The notes beneath the pieces were generated by a model. The model saw nothing but the letters and a program-made list of their open reading frames with translations. It ran no database searches and was not told the origin of the DNA. Below are positions 23,373-34,072 of a stretch of 64,000 bases of DNA, in pieces (position 1 is the first letter of the stretch; the number at the start of each line of letters is the position of its first letter). This DNA comes from Ancylostoma caninum (lineage: Eukaryota > Nematoda > Chromadorea > Rhabditida > Ancylostomatidae), in contig JBAJFG010000240.1 of assembly GCA_037903475.1 (NCBI GenBank), positions 868,001 through 932,000 on the forward strand, written 5' to 3'. The translations under genes and the position numbers were made by a program.

Positions 23373-24440
23373 CTACAGTCCGGTGCGGCAGCCACTGCAA
23401 ATGGGCGCCGGCGGGCGCCGGCCGCCGCCACCCTCCAGCGCCCCGGTATTAATGAGCTATAAATCACTCGAGCTTGGAAGAAAGCGAAGAAAAATACAAT
23501 TTTAGTCCATAGTAGACAGGGTAGATAAGCCTAACCCTTTGCTTAAGAATGGGTCTAAGGCTTAGGCTTAGGCTTCACAGGAGTGGCCCCACCCAACCCC
23601 TTTTCACCTAAATTTCTAAAATAAACTGCAATAAGTGTAAGTGTATGTAAGATTGGACACTATTTGTATGTTGCATCGCGTGCGCGCATAGCTCAGTGGG
23701 TTGAGCGAATGATCGACGTTGTGGTGGTCAGGGGATCGAATCCTGCCCTGTGCCCAGTTTTGCAAATACATATAGTATGCTGCCTACGGCTACTGCAGTT
23801 ATCTAACAAACTCCAACATAAAAAGTAGCCCGGATGGCTCAGTGGTTTGAGTGGCAGATTGCAATCTGTCCCTATCGCTGGTTCCACTCCGTTGGAGATC
23901 CAGAGTTAAGTATCGCAGTGTTTGGGGTTCACTGCTTGGAACGTCCCCCGTGATCTCCCTCGGGTAGTCCAGGAAGGCATCCGGCAACGTTTTGCATAAA
24001 TTTCTAAGATAAACTACGATAAGTGTAAGTGTAAGTAGGATGGGAACCATTTGTATGTTACACCGCGTGCGCGCATAGCTCAGTGGGTTGAGCGAATGAT
24101 CGACGTTGTGGTGGTCAGGGGATCGAATCCTGCCCTGTGCCCAGTTTTGCAAATACATATAGTATGCTGCCTACGGCTACTGCAGTTATCTAACAAACTC
24201 CAACATAAAAAGTAGCCCGGATGGCTCAGTGGTTTGAGTGGCAGATTGCAATCTGTCCCTATCGCTGGTTCCACTCCGTTGGAGATCCAGAGTTAAGTAT
24301 CGCAGTGTTTGGGGTTCACTGCTTGGAACGTCCCCCGTGATCTCCTTCGGGTAGTCCAGGAAGGCATCCGGCAACGTTTTGCATAAATTTCGAAGATGAA
24401 CTACGATAAGTGTAGGTGCAAGTAATAGTAATAGTGTAAG
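23373..24440 (+). repeat. Composite tRNA-derived element with GC-rich head and four pol III promoters
   Basis: Layout: a GC-rich head (23,373-23,450; GGGCGCCGGCGGGCGCCGG), an AT-rich body (TTAATGAGCTATAAATCACTCG ending at about 23,520), a telomere-like segment (TTAGGCTTAGGC near 23,563), GTGGCCCCACCCAACCCC, then four tRNA-like units. These are A at 23,687-23,754, B at 23,829-23,893, A at 24,073-24,141 and B at 24,213-24,278. The A+B pair is tandemly duplicated with a period of about 386 bases. Each unit shows box A-like and box B-like motifs but poor acceptor-stem pairing, so these are tRNA-derived rather than working tRNA genes. A near-complete inverted copy lies at 60,640-61,316. Confidence 0.75.
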
Positions 24441-24535
24441 TAATAGTTAAAAACCACTTCTTCAAAGTTGAGCGAAACCGGGAGAGAATAACTAACTAAT
24501 CGAAACCAACAAGTAAGAGCATAGAGATATTTCAG

Positions 24536-26760
24536 CGATAAAATCAGCAACTACGAAAAGTACGGAATGTTAGGAAAGGGAGCATTCGGAAAGGTTTGGA
24601 AAGCAAAACGAAAAGGGTGTGACGAGAACTGGTATGCCATGAAGGTGAGCTTGGTTTTCCTTCTTGCATTTGGCCTTCTACTGGTTCTATAAGAAGTAGT
24701 AGTCACTCTATAAAGATGCACTAAACAATCGCAAGCGTCAGAGACCCGCAAGTGTTAAAAATGATAAAGGAAAAATATTAAGGTAATCAAGCCGAAAACT
24801 CCTCACCAGAAGCAACTAGCTCTAAGAGAAGTTCACGTTATGGATAGGTTGAGGTTGGAACTTAAGAGAGGATTATAATTAAGCGTAGCCTAAACTTTAG
24901 ATTGTTCATTTTCCGCAGCAGTCGCGAGCGGCCCATATGTGTATAGCACTGGCTTACTTTTCAGTAACTGAAAGCTTGTGCCAACACTGCCGCCAAAGTC
25001 CTCGAGCACTGTAGCACCTGGCGTCGCCGTCGCTGACGACTGTGAGGCCGGTGCGTATCGATTGAGGGCTGGGCGTCGCGGGGACCGCCAATGTTGGCGA
25101 CTGTGACTTTGGTGCATATCGACTGCGAGGGGTCGCTAACATTGACACGGCGCTATGCGCAGGGTGCTATACTTCTCGAGAAGTATAACGGCTTCCTTAG
25201 TTTCAGCAGTTATCGAACACGCATGCGCAAATATTGATTGGCAAGGCGACGGAATGGAAATTTGCCTCTTTCATGTACAAACATTTTGTAGGCATCCGTC
25301 AATAGTGCTCCTGGACTATGGATTTAAAGATAAGAAGAAAATTGTATTATTACTTGAGTACTGTGAGATGGGTACATTGAAACAGTTGCTTGGAGAACGC
25401 GGTAAACTCGAGAATCAGCTAACAGCAAAGTAAGTTGAGTATACTATTGAGTGATTGCACAACAAGGATATTGATTGCGCAGTTGCGCAATCAATCAATA
25501 CTACTGTGGGAGAACCATGTCTTTCAGAAATGCGAGTTTCCTCATAGTCATTTGGTCTTCTCATGAGTTTGAAAAAATGATATCGATACCATGATGTCAA
25601 CATATAAGTGCTAGTATAGTTATCGTCCAATTCGCACTCCAGTTGCTGCAGCGAGCGGCTGCGTTGCGGCCGAGCAGACCCATTGCAAGGATTCGAGCAT
25701 CGGCGCAACTATTCTCAAACAACTAAGCGACTGATCTCCTGAGTTTTGCAAATGGTGCACCGTAGCCGCATCGCGACCGCTCGCAGCTGCAGCCGCAGTG
25801 CGGCGCATGGATCAGTAAACATGATTTCGAGAAAATCTGTGCATGCCAAGTCAGTAATGAATGGATAATCGCTTTTTTCAATTCAGAATTTTTACTGATA
25901 CATGTTGTGGTTTGATCTACTTACACAACAGAAAAATTATTCATTGCGACATTAAGCCTGACAACATACTCCTAACAGCACAGGGTTTAGCAAAGGTAAT
26001 AAATTATTGAGTAGTTTACCCAGCATTCTGCGGACGAGTTGTCTCAGCGACGTGTCCCATCACTGGAAACGTGGCAAAGCTTCCATCCTCCGTACAACGA
26101 TGTCTAGTTCTTTCTGTTCTCATGGGGAGCAACTAATTTTGTAAAACCAATCCATACTTATGTACATCATTCCACTGAAATTTCGTGATTCGTCGGCTCA
26201 GACAGCTCGTCCGCTGGACGAGTTTTCACGCTCCTCGATGCTAATTTGCTATCCTCTTCAGATAACTGATTTCGGCGTTGCGTTGGGTCCCGGTCAGAAA
26301 CACCGAAAATGCTTTTACGGCTCCGACGCATACGCAGCACCAGAAACATACTTCCAAAACTCGTACACTACACAAGTAGGCGATCACTGAGAACAGCGAA
26401 GTGGGAGATCAAAAAAATCGATAGGTGCTTTCAGTCCGATGTTTGGTCAGTTGGTGTCGTACTCTATGAGATGATTATTGGTTATCGTCCTTTTAATAAT
26501 GCAAAAGAAGTGGTGTCGAGAGAAATTGAGGTTTGCGGAAGAGAGGATTCACTAGCTAGTTGTTTATACTCCATTTGCTACGCTTAGGTTCCTGCACAAA
26601 CGCCGTATGGAGCGCTCTTTTTGGTGCGTAAGCTGCTACAGCGGGTTCCATCTCAGAGGTATTTCACTGTATAAAATTTATTTGTTTTTCTGTTCTATTT
26701 AACAGTATTAAACTACCACAATTGGGTTGCAACTTCTGGACACTGGAAAGGCTTACCTAA
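24536..26760 (+). CDS. Serine/threonine protein kinase, 5' end not found
   Basis: Eight exons: 24536-24644, 24783-24853, 25292-25429, 25887-25995, 26262-26375, 26435-26530, 26588-26658, 26706-26760 (TAA). All phases agree and give about 254 residues. The order is: glycine loop [11 protein letters not shown]-binding Lys in YAMK; helix-C Glu in LREVHVM; hinge LLEYCEMG; catalytic loop HCDIKPDN (Arg of HRD replaced by Cys, while catalytic Asp, Lys and Asn are kept); DFG; activation segment ending in AAPE; and [13 protein letters not shown]. The KPDN loop indicates Ser/Thr specificity. The kinase group (NEK-like or other) cannot be fixed. The first exon opens with one leftover base and has a stop upstream in frame, so a 5' exon is missing. 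It may lie before the composite repeat that ends 95 bases upstream. The protein ends soon after the C-lobe, with no extra domain. Confidence 0.8.
25060..25190. repeat. Partial foldback repeat in kinase intron 2
   Basis: Ends with TATACTTCTCGAGAAGTATA, a perfect palindrome of the type found at the ends of 17,760-17,948. It is preceded by GCGGGGACCGCC and GGCGACTGTGACTT, similar to the interior of that element. Confidence 0.5.
25628..25800. repeat. Imperfect GC-rich foldback in kinase intron 3
   Basis: GCTGCAGCGAGCGGCTGCG at the left pairs imperfectly with CGACCGCTCGCAGCTGCAGC at the right. The element is GC-rich and non-coding. Confidence 0.55.
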
Positions 26761-26914
26761 CTATGTAAAAGAATACTGTAAAAAAAGAAAGGATAGACGA
26801 TGATTTAAGCAAACAGTCTTCGTCTCGAATCACAGTCCTCGAATGCTAAAATAGTAGAAATGCAGTACAGTATCTACAGTAGCTTGGGTTATTTATTCCT
26901 TAGCAGAGAACGTA

Positions 26915-27184
26915 CAGTGGACGCCAATGGCGGTGGCTCATCCGCGGCCCCTGAGGGACGCCGCGCAACCGCACCGCGTACGCCGTAATCGATGCTTTCT
27001 GCTGCTGTTATGGTATTTCTAGCAGCTTTCCTACCTGACTTTGAGAATTTTCGACCAAATCTGGTAGAAAAGCGCCTAGAAATAGCATTTCGGGGGCAGA
27101 CGACACCAATCCCCGCACGCGCGGCACGGTCGCGCTGCGTCCTTCTCGATGCCGCGGATGGGCCACCGCCATTGACGTCCACTG
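26915..27184. repeat. TA-flanked MITE, CAGTGGACG family, second copy
   Basis: A 270-base element flanked by TA, with termini CAGTGGACGCCAATGGCGGT and its complement and a palindromic interior. It matches 4734-5004 in ends and interior (TTTGAGAATTTTCGACC-type core). It lies 150 bases downstream of the kinase stop. Confidence 0.8.
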
Positions 27185-27972
27185 TATAGTTCTCTTCGAA
27201 AGGATGGGCGTATTCCGTGGCTACAGAATAGCGGCGGGACCTAAGCGGGAGATTTATTTATTTATTTATTTATTTATTTACTGATAAACCACAGTACGGG
27301 GTGCACCAAATATACTGTATTATACTTACGACGATTCGTACAGACTGAAAGGCATAGGAATCAAAAACAGTAAAATTTTAGGAAAAAAAACTAAAATGGA
27401 ATAATTTGGCCTAGAATGTGCTATCCGCCCAAGGGAAAAGTTAAGTAGCCGGATTGAAGTCGCCGTCATTGCGCGTAGCTTAGGTGCGGATCGATATATT
27501 GATTGGTCATCTATGGCATTCCAGAATACCTCTGGAGCAAGCTATACGCGGCTGGATCCTAGTACAACTCCGGAAAGAGAAAAAATATAATACGCTGACA
27601 TATAGTGAGAATCAGAACATGTACAATATGTATGCCTTCATCTGCCTATTTCACCATGAAAAGGTCACATTCTAGGCAACCTATGCAAATCAAATGATCT
27701 CTTAGGAAAACAGGCCCTTAAAAAACCTACAAATCAACTCAAGGCTTTTTGGTGAGTCTCCTCGATAGGTCTCATTCGATTGATTTTATTGATTTTTCTC
27801 TTTGCAGTCGATCGATATTGCCGATTCATAAGTGATGCACAAAGTAACAGCAAGAAAATAAATGTTTGTCAAACAAAATCGTCGCTTTATAATGTACAAT
27901 TGAAATGATTGAATGAAGACGCTGTAATGTGTTTTGTGTTAAGTGCAAAGTATGTGTATTGATCTGCTAAGA
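27185..27972. other. Intergenic after kinase
   Basis: Includes a (TTTA)n tract at 27,250-27,283 followed by CTGATAAACCACAGTACGGGGTGCACC. The latter resembles CTGATACACTCAAGGTGCGC near 57,375. No gene is seen. Confidence 0.4.
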
Positions 27973-28135
27973 GGCGAGAACTGGTCCCCACGCTATTTGT
28001 GAATTCTAGTGTTGTTTGATTGACAAGGACAGAGGAAGTAGTACTTTAAATTGCACGCGGGAACGGCTGCGCATTAAAAGCCACAGGATGCAACAAAACA
28101 AGGAAGATTATATGGATGGAGGACCAGTTCTCGCC
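27973..28135. repeat. Short inverted-repeat element with GGCGAGAACTGGTCC ends
   Basis: A 15-base perfect terminal inverted repeat (27,973-27,987 and 28,121-28,135) bounds 163 bases. The same core recurs at 28,268-28,283 and 29,926-29,941. Confidence 0.6.
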
Positions 28136-28637
28136 ACATCTTGATGGATAAAATCGCCTTATACGGCCCTCTGCGGTACGCAGAAATGAAGTCGGCGTAG
28201 ATCACTCTGCATATTCCCCCCCCCCCTGCGAAATCTGTGAGAGAGTACAGAATAGATGTTAATCTTTGGGGACCAGTTCTCGCAAAACCTGACTGTCTTT
28301 TTCTATGTTAAACCGAAGCATTTTATCGAACAAAAAATAGTTGAAAATCGTATTAGAAAAAAAAGTCATGAAAACAAGCAGCAGTTCGTATTTACAACTC
28401 GATGCATATGTTCGCACGAATAGACAGATAGACAGACAATTTAGGATGAGATACGGTAATGTGACTAGTATAGCGTTACCTAAGTAATTGTACCATAAGC
28501 AAGTTATTGATTTTTTTTCGTCTATTATGTTGATGTACACTGAGCAGACTAGAGTTAGGGCACATACGTATTCGTTTCATACACGATTGTTAAAGCAATT
28601 TTGGTTAATATTTTGGTTAAACGATGGAGCTAGGGAA

Positions 28638-28818
28638 GTCAGAGACGCAGAGGAGTCGGGTGCTCTGCGTCTCTAACATATGACAACACGATAACACGAC
28701 TCGACGTATTACAAATACCCTATATTTAGCTACTCAGAGTGGTGCCAGTGAAGCAGAAATTAGGTTCTCAAAATGTTATTTTATTATTTTTATTATTACT
28801 CCTTCTCTGCGTCTCTGA
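28638..28818. repeat. Inverted repeats of GTCAGAGACGCAGAG with nested hairpin
   Basis: Positions 28,641-28,652 and 28,663-28,674 form a perfect 12-base stem with a 10-base loop. A third, inverted 15-base copy lies at 28,804-28,818. This is in the 3' flank of the hyaluronidase gene. The function is unknown; it could be a small transposon derivative. Confidence 0.6.
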
Positions 28819-28916
28819 CACCACCGTACTATTTCACATCAAGTTAAGGTTCACCTAAAACACCGGGAAAAGAAAACACGAGGAAGATCAAAGCGCTTTT
28901 CTAGTGAATTCCAGAA

Positions 28917-31900
28917 TTAAACTAATCGGAAATCCAACGGCGGAGGCGTCAACCGGAATATCGTGTCCGGTGTCGTGACGTCGGGCGGTATATGCGTCGC
29001 GACCAGAGTTGGCACAATGGTGACATTCAAGCCGGTCACGTCGCTTGGCACCGTGATTCTCGTCTTCGCCAATGACGGTCGAACCTCGTCAATTTTCAAC
29101 GGTGGTGGTGTCACGACGCCAACGATGATCGCCTCGGCGGTGGCGGGTCGACCGTCTTCGGTCTTTCCGCCAGCCTCACCGGATACCTGGAAAATTCAAG
29201 GATTATTTCAATTCCTAGGATACCAACTACTCAAAACCTCAAGAAAAAGTTGTAGGCCCGGCTTTGCCCCGAAACAACTTGCCGACGACCTTTTAATAGC
29301 TAATCGTTGTCGACAAGTTTGATTTGATCACGCCATCCAAAAGTTAGTTGTCAACAACCTTCTCTCGTAACAACTTGTCGACAAGGAAGAGACAAAGCAA
29401 GTTGTCGACTACTCCCTCTCAAGAACAACTTGCCAGCAAGCTTTTTGAGTGCAAGTTGTCAGCAAGCTGTCGACAATCGCTTGAATTGCTCACGTTCGCC
29501 TATAAAACTCTTACCTTAATGTATCTGATCTTTTTGATCTTCTTCACTTTCTTTCTTCGTCCGTTCCGCCTCCCGTTTTCTGCTGGATTTGCACCATTCG
29601 TCGTAGTTTTACCCTTTCTATTATAGATCCATTGGAAGTGTCGCCGCAGCGAGCAATCGCTGCCAGTGAACAGTGGGTCACATCTACATACATAGTTGGA
29701 CGGCTGCATACGGAAAGTGCACCTGAATCGACGGAAAATTGCACAGATATCGAAGACAATGCGGAAACGAGAGAATAAATGTCCTACCGAGATGCAGGTT
29801 CCGGAAGGACGCACTGGCCATGTGAAGAGCAGCGTCTCTCCCGGCAACGTTGGCTTCGTTTCCGGATCAGCGCCACCGTACTGTAATTTTATGGTAGGGA
29901 TTATGTGCCTATTAGTCGACGAGGTGCGAGAACTGGTCCCCAAAAGACATATTCAGCTTTCTAAAGCATTATGGTTACTGAGAAGAAAGCTGGAACGTAG
30001 TAACACTGATAAAAAAATAAAGACATGTTGGGAACCATATATTTTCCAAAAATATTCCAGAAAAATAACTCTATCACTCACGGTCCAAGCATGTCCCGCA
30101 CGTAAGCCGCTAGACCATCACAGCGCTCTTTCATATTCTTACTGCTGCTCCATAAGACAATTCCACGTGCTCCAAGATCAGCAGCTTGTTTCAGTGAATT
30201 ACAGACGTCTTTCTACAATGAAAAATCATTGAAAAAAATTTAAAAATTTCATTATAATAGGAGCAACCTAGACGGCTACGCTCATAGACTCACTTTTGCA
30301 TAAAACGAGTCTAAGAACTGGTAGGGGTTATACTCAAATTTCGTGTATGGGTAGACATCGAGAACAGGATTCTGAAGCGAAGCGATCCGTGCAGATTCCA
30401 CCATTATTGCCTAAAATAGTCTACCCTGCAGGTAAATTTAATAGGAAAGACTTAGGGGAAGGATTTGTATACCTGGATATACCGATAATTCTGAGCGCTG
30501 GTGCCCTTCAGGCTGAGGTAGATGGACGGAAAAAGAGCCGAGCTGGCCTCAAATATGAAAGACATCCTGAAATTGTAGGAAAATTAGTGGCAAAGCGTCA
30601 CAAAGTTGACAGATCCCATAATTAAAATACTTTTAGGTTTATCTGACGGTACTGCTTCAAGTCAAAATCAAACACGACAATGAAACTGGTCATTTCTCCT
30701 TCCTTTTCCTTTTATTTCTCATTTTTAAAATAATTTATTTCTTCATAATGGTGAAGGTAAGATTACTGGTAAAGGCTTGTCCTTTTCCTATGTACCGGGA
30801 AAAACTTAGAATATTCCTGAATGAAACCTTCCAGTTTTCGATGATACTCGAGAGAATCCATGGAAAATGAACATGGTCCGAAAAAGAGATAGCTGTGTGA
30901 CCAAGAACGAGTATTTATTTATTTATTTATTCATTTATCTATTTATTTATTTATTTATTTATTTATTATGCGTGTAGGCATGTACCACTAGTAGATAAAA
31001 AGCCGATCACTGTTAAGAAAATAGCTCTAGCAAGAAAGATTGTTTGAAAATTCAACAAACCTCCTTAACCAGTGACAGGGCCACGGTATGACTACAGTAT
31101 CCCAAAAAAGAAAATACCGCTGAAATTCGAATAAACGACGTACTCATCATTGAATCTCCTAAACTTTTCGCTGCACAGCATGTCGGACTCAGAGTTACCA
31201 GCATCATAATTACAGTACGGGAAACCGTAGAATCCCCAACGAGCATACGGTCTCATCTGACGCGCCAAGCCAATCGTTGAGAGGAAGATCTTCCTGAATT
31301 TGCACCGGATCATCTTAGACAACTTCAAAAATGAGTACAGTCTCACTTTGCCGCAGCGTTAAACTCCTTCTTCGCCAGCTCTTCAGCCGATTTCTCAGAA
31401 ATCGACGGATACTGTTGCCGAACTAGTCGAATCGATTCTTTCTTGTAAACCTGGAAATAGTTGTGAAAAAATTCCTTTGGAATTGAGGCAAGAGCCTGAA
31501 AGAAGAACAGAAACGCACGGCCTTCTTGCCCCAGTTTAGTTGATACAGCGGTCTCCATTCCTCGAAGTCGATCACGGCGATTCCGTCGAAATCCTCGCGT
31601 GGGATCGCCTCGCGGATCTGCTCCGACACTAACGCCAAATGTTTAGCCAGTGGGCAGTTCTGAAGCAGAAGAAGTTAGGCGACGGAAACATATGTACATA
31701 TGAAACGTTCGACATTTAGCACGAGAATTGGCCCTCTGGCTTTATACAGAGGCAAGACTGTGTACTCTTTGCCACTGTTGTTCGTAGTTGATGTCTTCTG
31801 TTCTAAAACGTTTCCATAGCCTTTGGGTAGCAATATAAAGCTGTATTTTTCCCATTTTCCCTCAGCCCTTGATAGCTACAAAAACGTATGCTTTCATAGT

Positions 31901-34072
31901 GATTTTTTATGAGGGACCACTCCTCATTAATAGAAGAGGGTCAGAGCTTGTTTACATCCAACGAAGCAAATGACTACTTTGCAGGATATATGACGCTGCC
32001 AACTAATTTGTCCGCATAAAAATGCAAGTTGGGAATGAATGGCCACAATCTGCACCGTTCGGGGTATGGCAAAGTGAAAATGAAGTGGTGGCATAACTCA
32101 AACAGTTCGGATTTTGCCATTCATTTTCTACTTTGCATTTTTGCGAGGACAAATTAGTTGGCAGCGTCATATATCCGTAGAGAATCTAGTACTATTAGGA
32201 TCCCTTTCATTTCCTCGATGGATAGTGGTGGGAGGAGATTTGTAACTGTATTTCCATGAAATTTGTGAGAAACATGTGGAAACTTCGCAATGATAGGACA
32301 AAAATACGAGTATACGGGTCCTATCCCACCACATCCTTGCGGTAAGAATTTAAAGGAAAGAACCCAAAGGAACCCAAAAGTAGGCCGGAGTCTGTCAAAA
32401 TGTGCTTAGCTTTGGAGAGGCATTGAATGGTGTGGAGAAGGTCTCAATAGGATTGCTTGCAAAATGATTTTCATAATCAAATTCTACCCGTAATGGACAT
32501 GCCAAATTCATGTTACGAACTATATATGGGAGAGGGGGGAGGACAGAGAGAAACTGATCTGTCAAGAAAAAAATCCAAAAAAAACCTCTATAATTTAACA
32601 TAGACACTCTTCCAACAAAAATTAATAAAACAAATAATAATAATTGAAATTTAATTCAGCATGTCAGTAGATGGCTTGAAAGAATTGGAATTTTGCTCAA
32701 TTCAATGTCCTTAGATGGAATTTTCTGTGCGGCATTCTCTTACCAGAGATTGAGCACCCTAAATTGAGATAGACAACATCAGTAAGGGGTTTTGTGGCGC
32801 AGTTAAAGTCAGGAGCGAGATGATGGGATATTTAGGGCAATGGCAGAAAGCCAAAAGTTCCTAGACCTCTGGGTAGAACTACAGGGCATCCGTCTCTTCT
32901 CAAGGCGTTCTTCTGTGGTCTTACTGCAAGTTCGAGTGAAAAATTGATTCATCTTCTATGTGTTCTTTATTCTTAAATGCAACCTAGGTCCACGAATAGT
33001 CCTTGTGGATATGAACACCAGACAAGTGAAGGCTTGACGAAATGAGACATCTCATAACAATCGTCAAGCCCACGTTTTTCTTCTACAGGTGTTGACAATT
33101 TAACTGTAGAAAGTGATTCATAGCTCCAAATAGACGTACCTGGGGCAATCCACCATTAACTGGCTGATTCGGATCGTAGTCGACGTAGTATGGAAAGTAG
33201 CCGAAATTATACTCGTAAAAGATAACGATTTGATCGCCCAGGAATTCATGACCTGCAATGGAATGGTTTGGATCGCTAGGTGTTAGTTTAACGGCATAGT
33301 AACTCATTCAAAACTAGTTATTTGAAGAATTCTGTGGTGAAAGAGCGGCTGCGAACAGGTGCAGAACCGGTCCGCGATGCACTTCCCGATTTCACTCATC
33401 ACCCTCGAGAATACTAGCTGACAAGGGTGACATTTGGGTTAGTACCACACTAGTTACCATGGGCTATAAAGGTTAACTGGAACAGATCCAAACGACTTGA
33501 TCGCTCTGGCATTTTTCCAGTTATGGGAATCGAAAAGGTCACCCGTTCGTATGATGTCTAGTAACTCAATGTGGATCTGCACCTGTTCCCTATAGATTTT
33601 CGGCTGCCAGTTTTGGATGCTCCCAGAATTTACAGAGACCCCCGAATGAAATGCCTGTAATGAAGACTGCAAGACGATTCCAGTTCACATCCCGCTAGCT
33701 CATATAGAAAACTTCTTCAATTTCAACAGAAAGAACAAGGATGTAGCATCAATTAGCAGTTTGCTTTAAGCCGAGCAAATGCGAGAACATCGAGGGAAAA
33801 ACGTGACGACGCAATATTGCACCACACTAAAAAGCGGCGAGGCGACTGCGTAAGATACTCTGTGTAATTTCTCCATTCTCCAAAGAAAACGTGTAATTTA
33901 ATAGCGTGACATACGGACAAGGAAACAGAAGAAAAAAAAAGATAAAAAAGGAGGAATTTAATAGTGTAGAAAATATAGAGAACAAACCTCTATTATGTGT
34001 TATTCCAAACTCTTGAAGCGGTATGTCAACTTTCCGATTGTAGCAGACCTTTGATGGAACGTTCCAGTACAC
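28917..34072 (-). CDS. Hyaluronidase (GH56 hyaluronoglucosaminidase), first exon not found
   Basis: Twelve minus-strand exons: 34072-33988, 33252-33140, 31659-31519, 31450-31347, 31293-31144, 30566-30473, 30410-30294, 30212-30082, 29880-29788, 29722-29613, 29579-29515, 29186-28917 (TAA). All phases agree and give 490 residues from the first visible codon. The order is: VYWNVPSKVC near the GH56 N-terminus; IVIFYE and GLPQ; the catalytic segment FDGIAVIDFEEWRP with the Asp-x-Glu pair (Glu is the proton donor in this family); WGFYGFPYC; ALFPSIYL; a barrel-end segment with GIVLW; a Cys-rich EGF-like module (CSSHGQC ... CRCDPLFTGSDC); a very basic 21-residue exon (KKVKKIKK); and a Pro/Thr-rich tail. 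The enzyme cleaves hyaluronan and is normally secreted, but the signal-peptide exon is not seen. In skin-penetrating worms such enzymes are linked to tissue migration (knowledge, not sequence). Confidence 0.88.
29246..29480. repeat. Degenerate TTGTCGACAA repeat cluster in a hyaluronidase intron
   Basis: At least eight variants of AACTTGTCGACAAG or its half AACTTGYC occur in about 235 bases, in both orientations and with irregular spacing of roughly 20-40 bases. The core TTGTCGACAA is itself a palindrome. A larger cluster of the same motif closes the window (63,470-64,000). Non-coding. Confidence 0.7.
30910..30967. repeat. (TTTA)n tract in a hyaluronidase intron
   Basis: About 14 TTTA units with two single-base variants, followed by TTATGCGTGTAGGCATGTACC. 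It is the longest such tract in the window. Confidence 0.8.
31984..32176. repeat. MITE with perfect 30-base terminal inverted repeats
   Basis: 193 bases. The first 30 bases (GGATATATGACGCTGCCAAC onward) are exactly complementary to the last 30. The interior is also partly palindromic (AATGAATGGC stretches). It lies in the hyaluronidase intron between the exons at 33,140 and 31,659. The perfect ends suggest recent movement. Confidence 0.85.

Noticed and set aside
23687..24278. tRNA-like units as working tRNA genes
   Set aside because: Boxes A and B are good, but acceptor stems pair poorly. The units alternate in repeats that also occur at 13.3 and 60.8 kb with the same flanks, so they are tRNA-derived repeats.
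29696..30232. 178-codon plus-strand open frame
   Set aside because: It is antisense to hyaluronidase exons that have full phase support and recognisable motifs.
33454..33672. Minus-strand frame as an extra hyaluronidase exon
   Set aside because: The exons on each side join in phase (ITHNR-G-HEFLG) and match the order of GH56 proteins without it.
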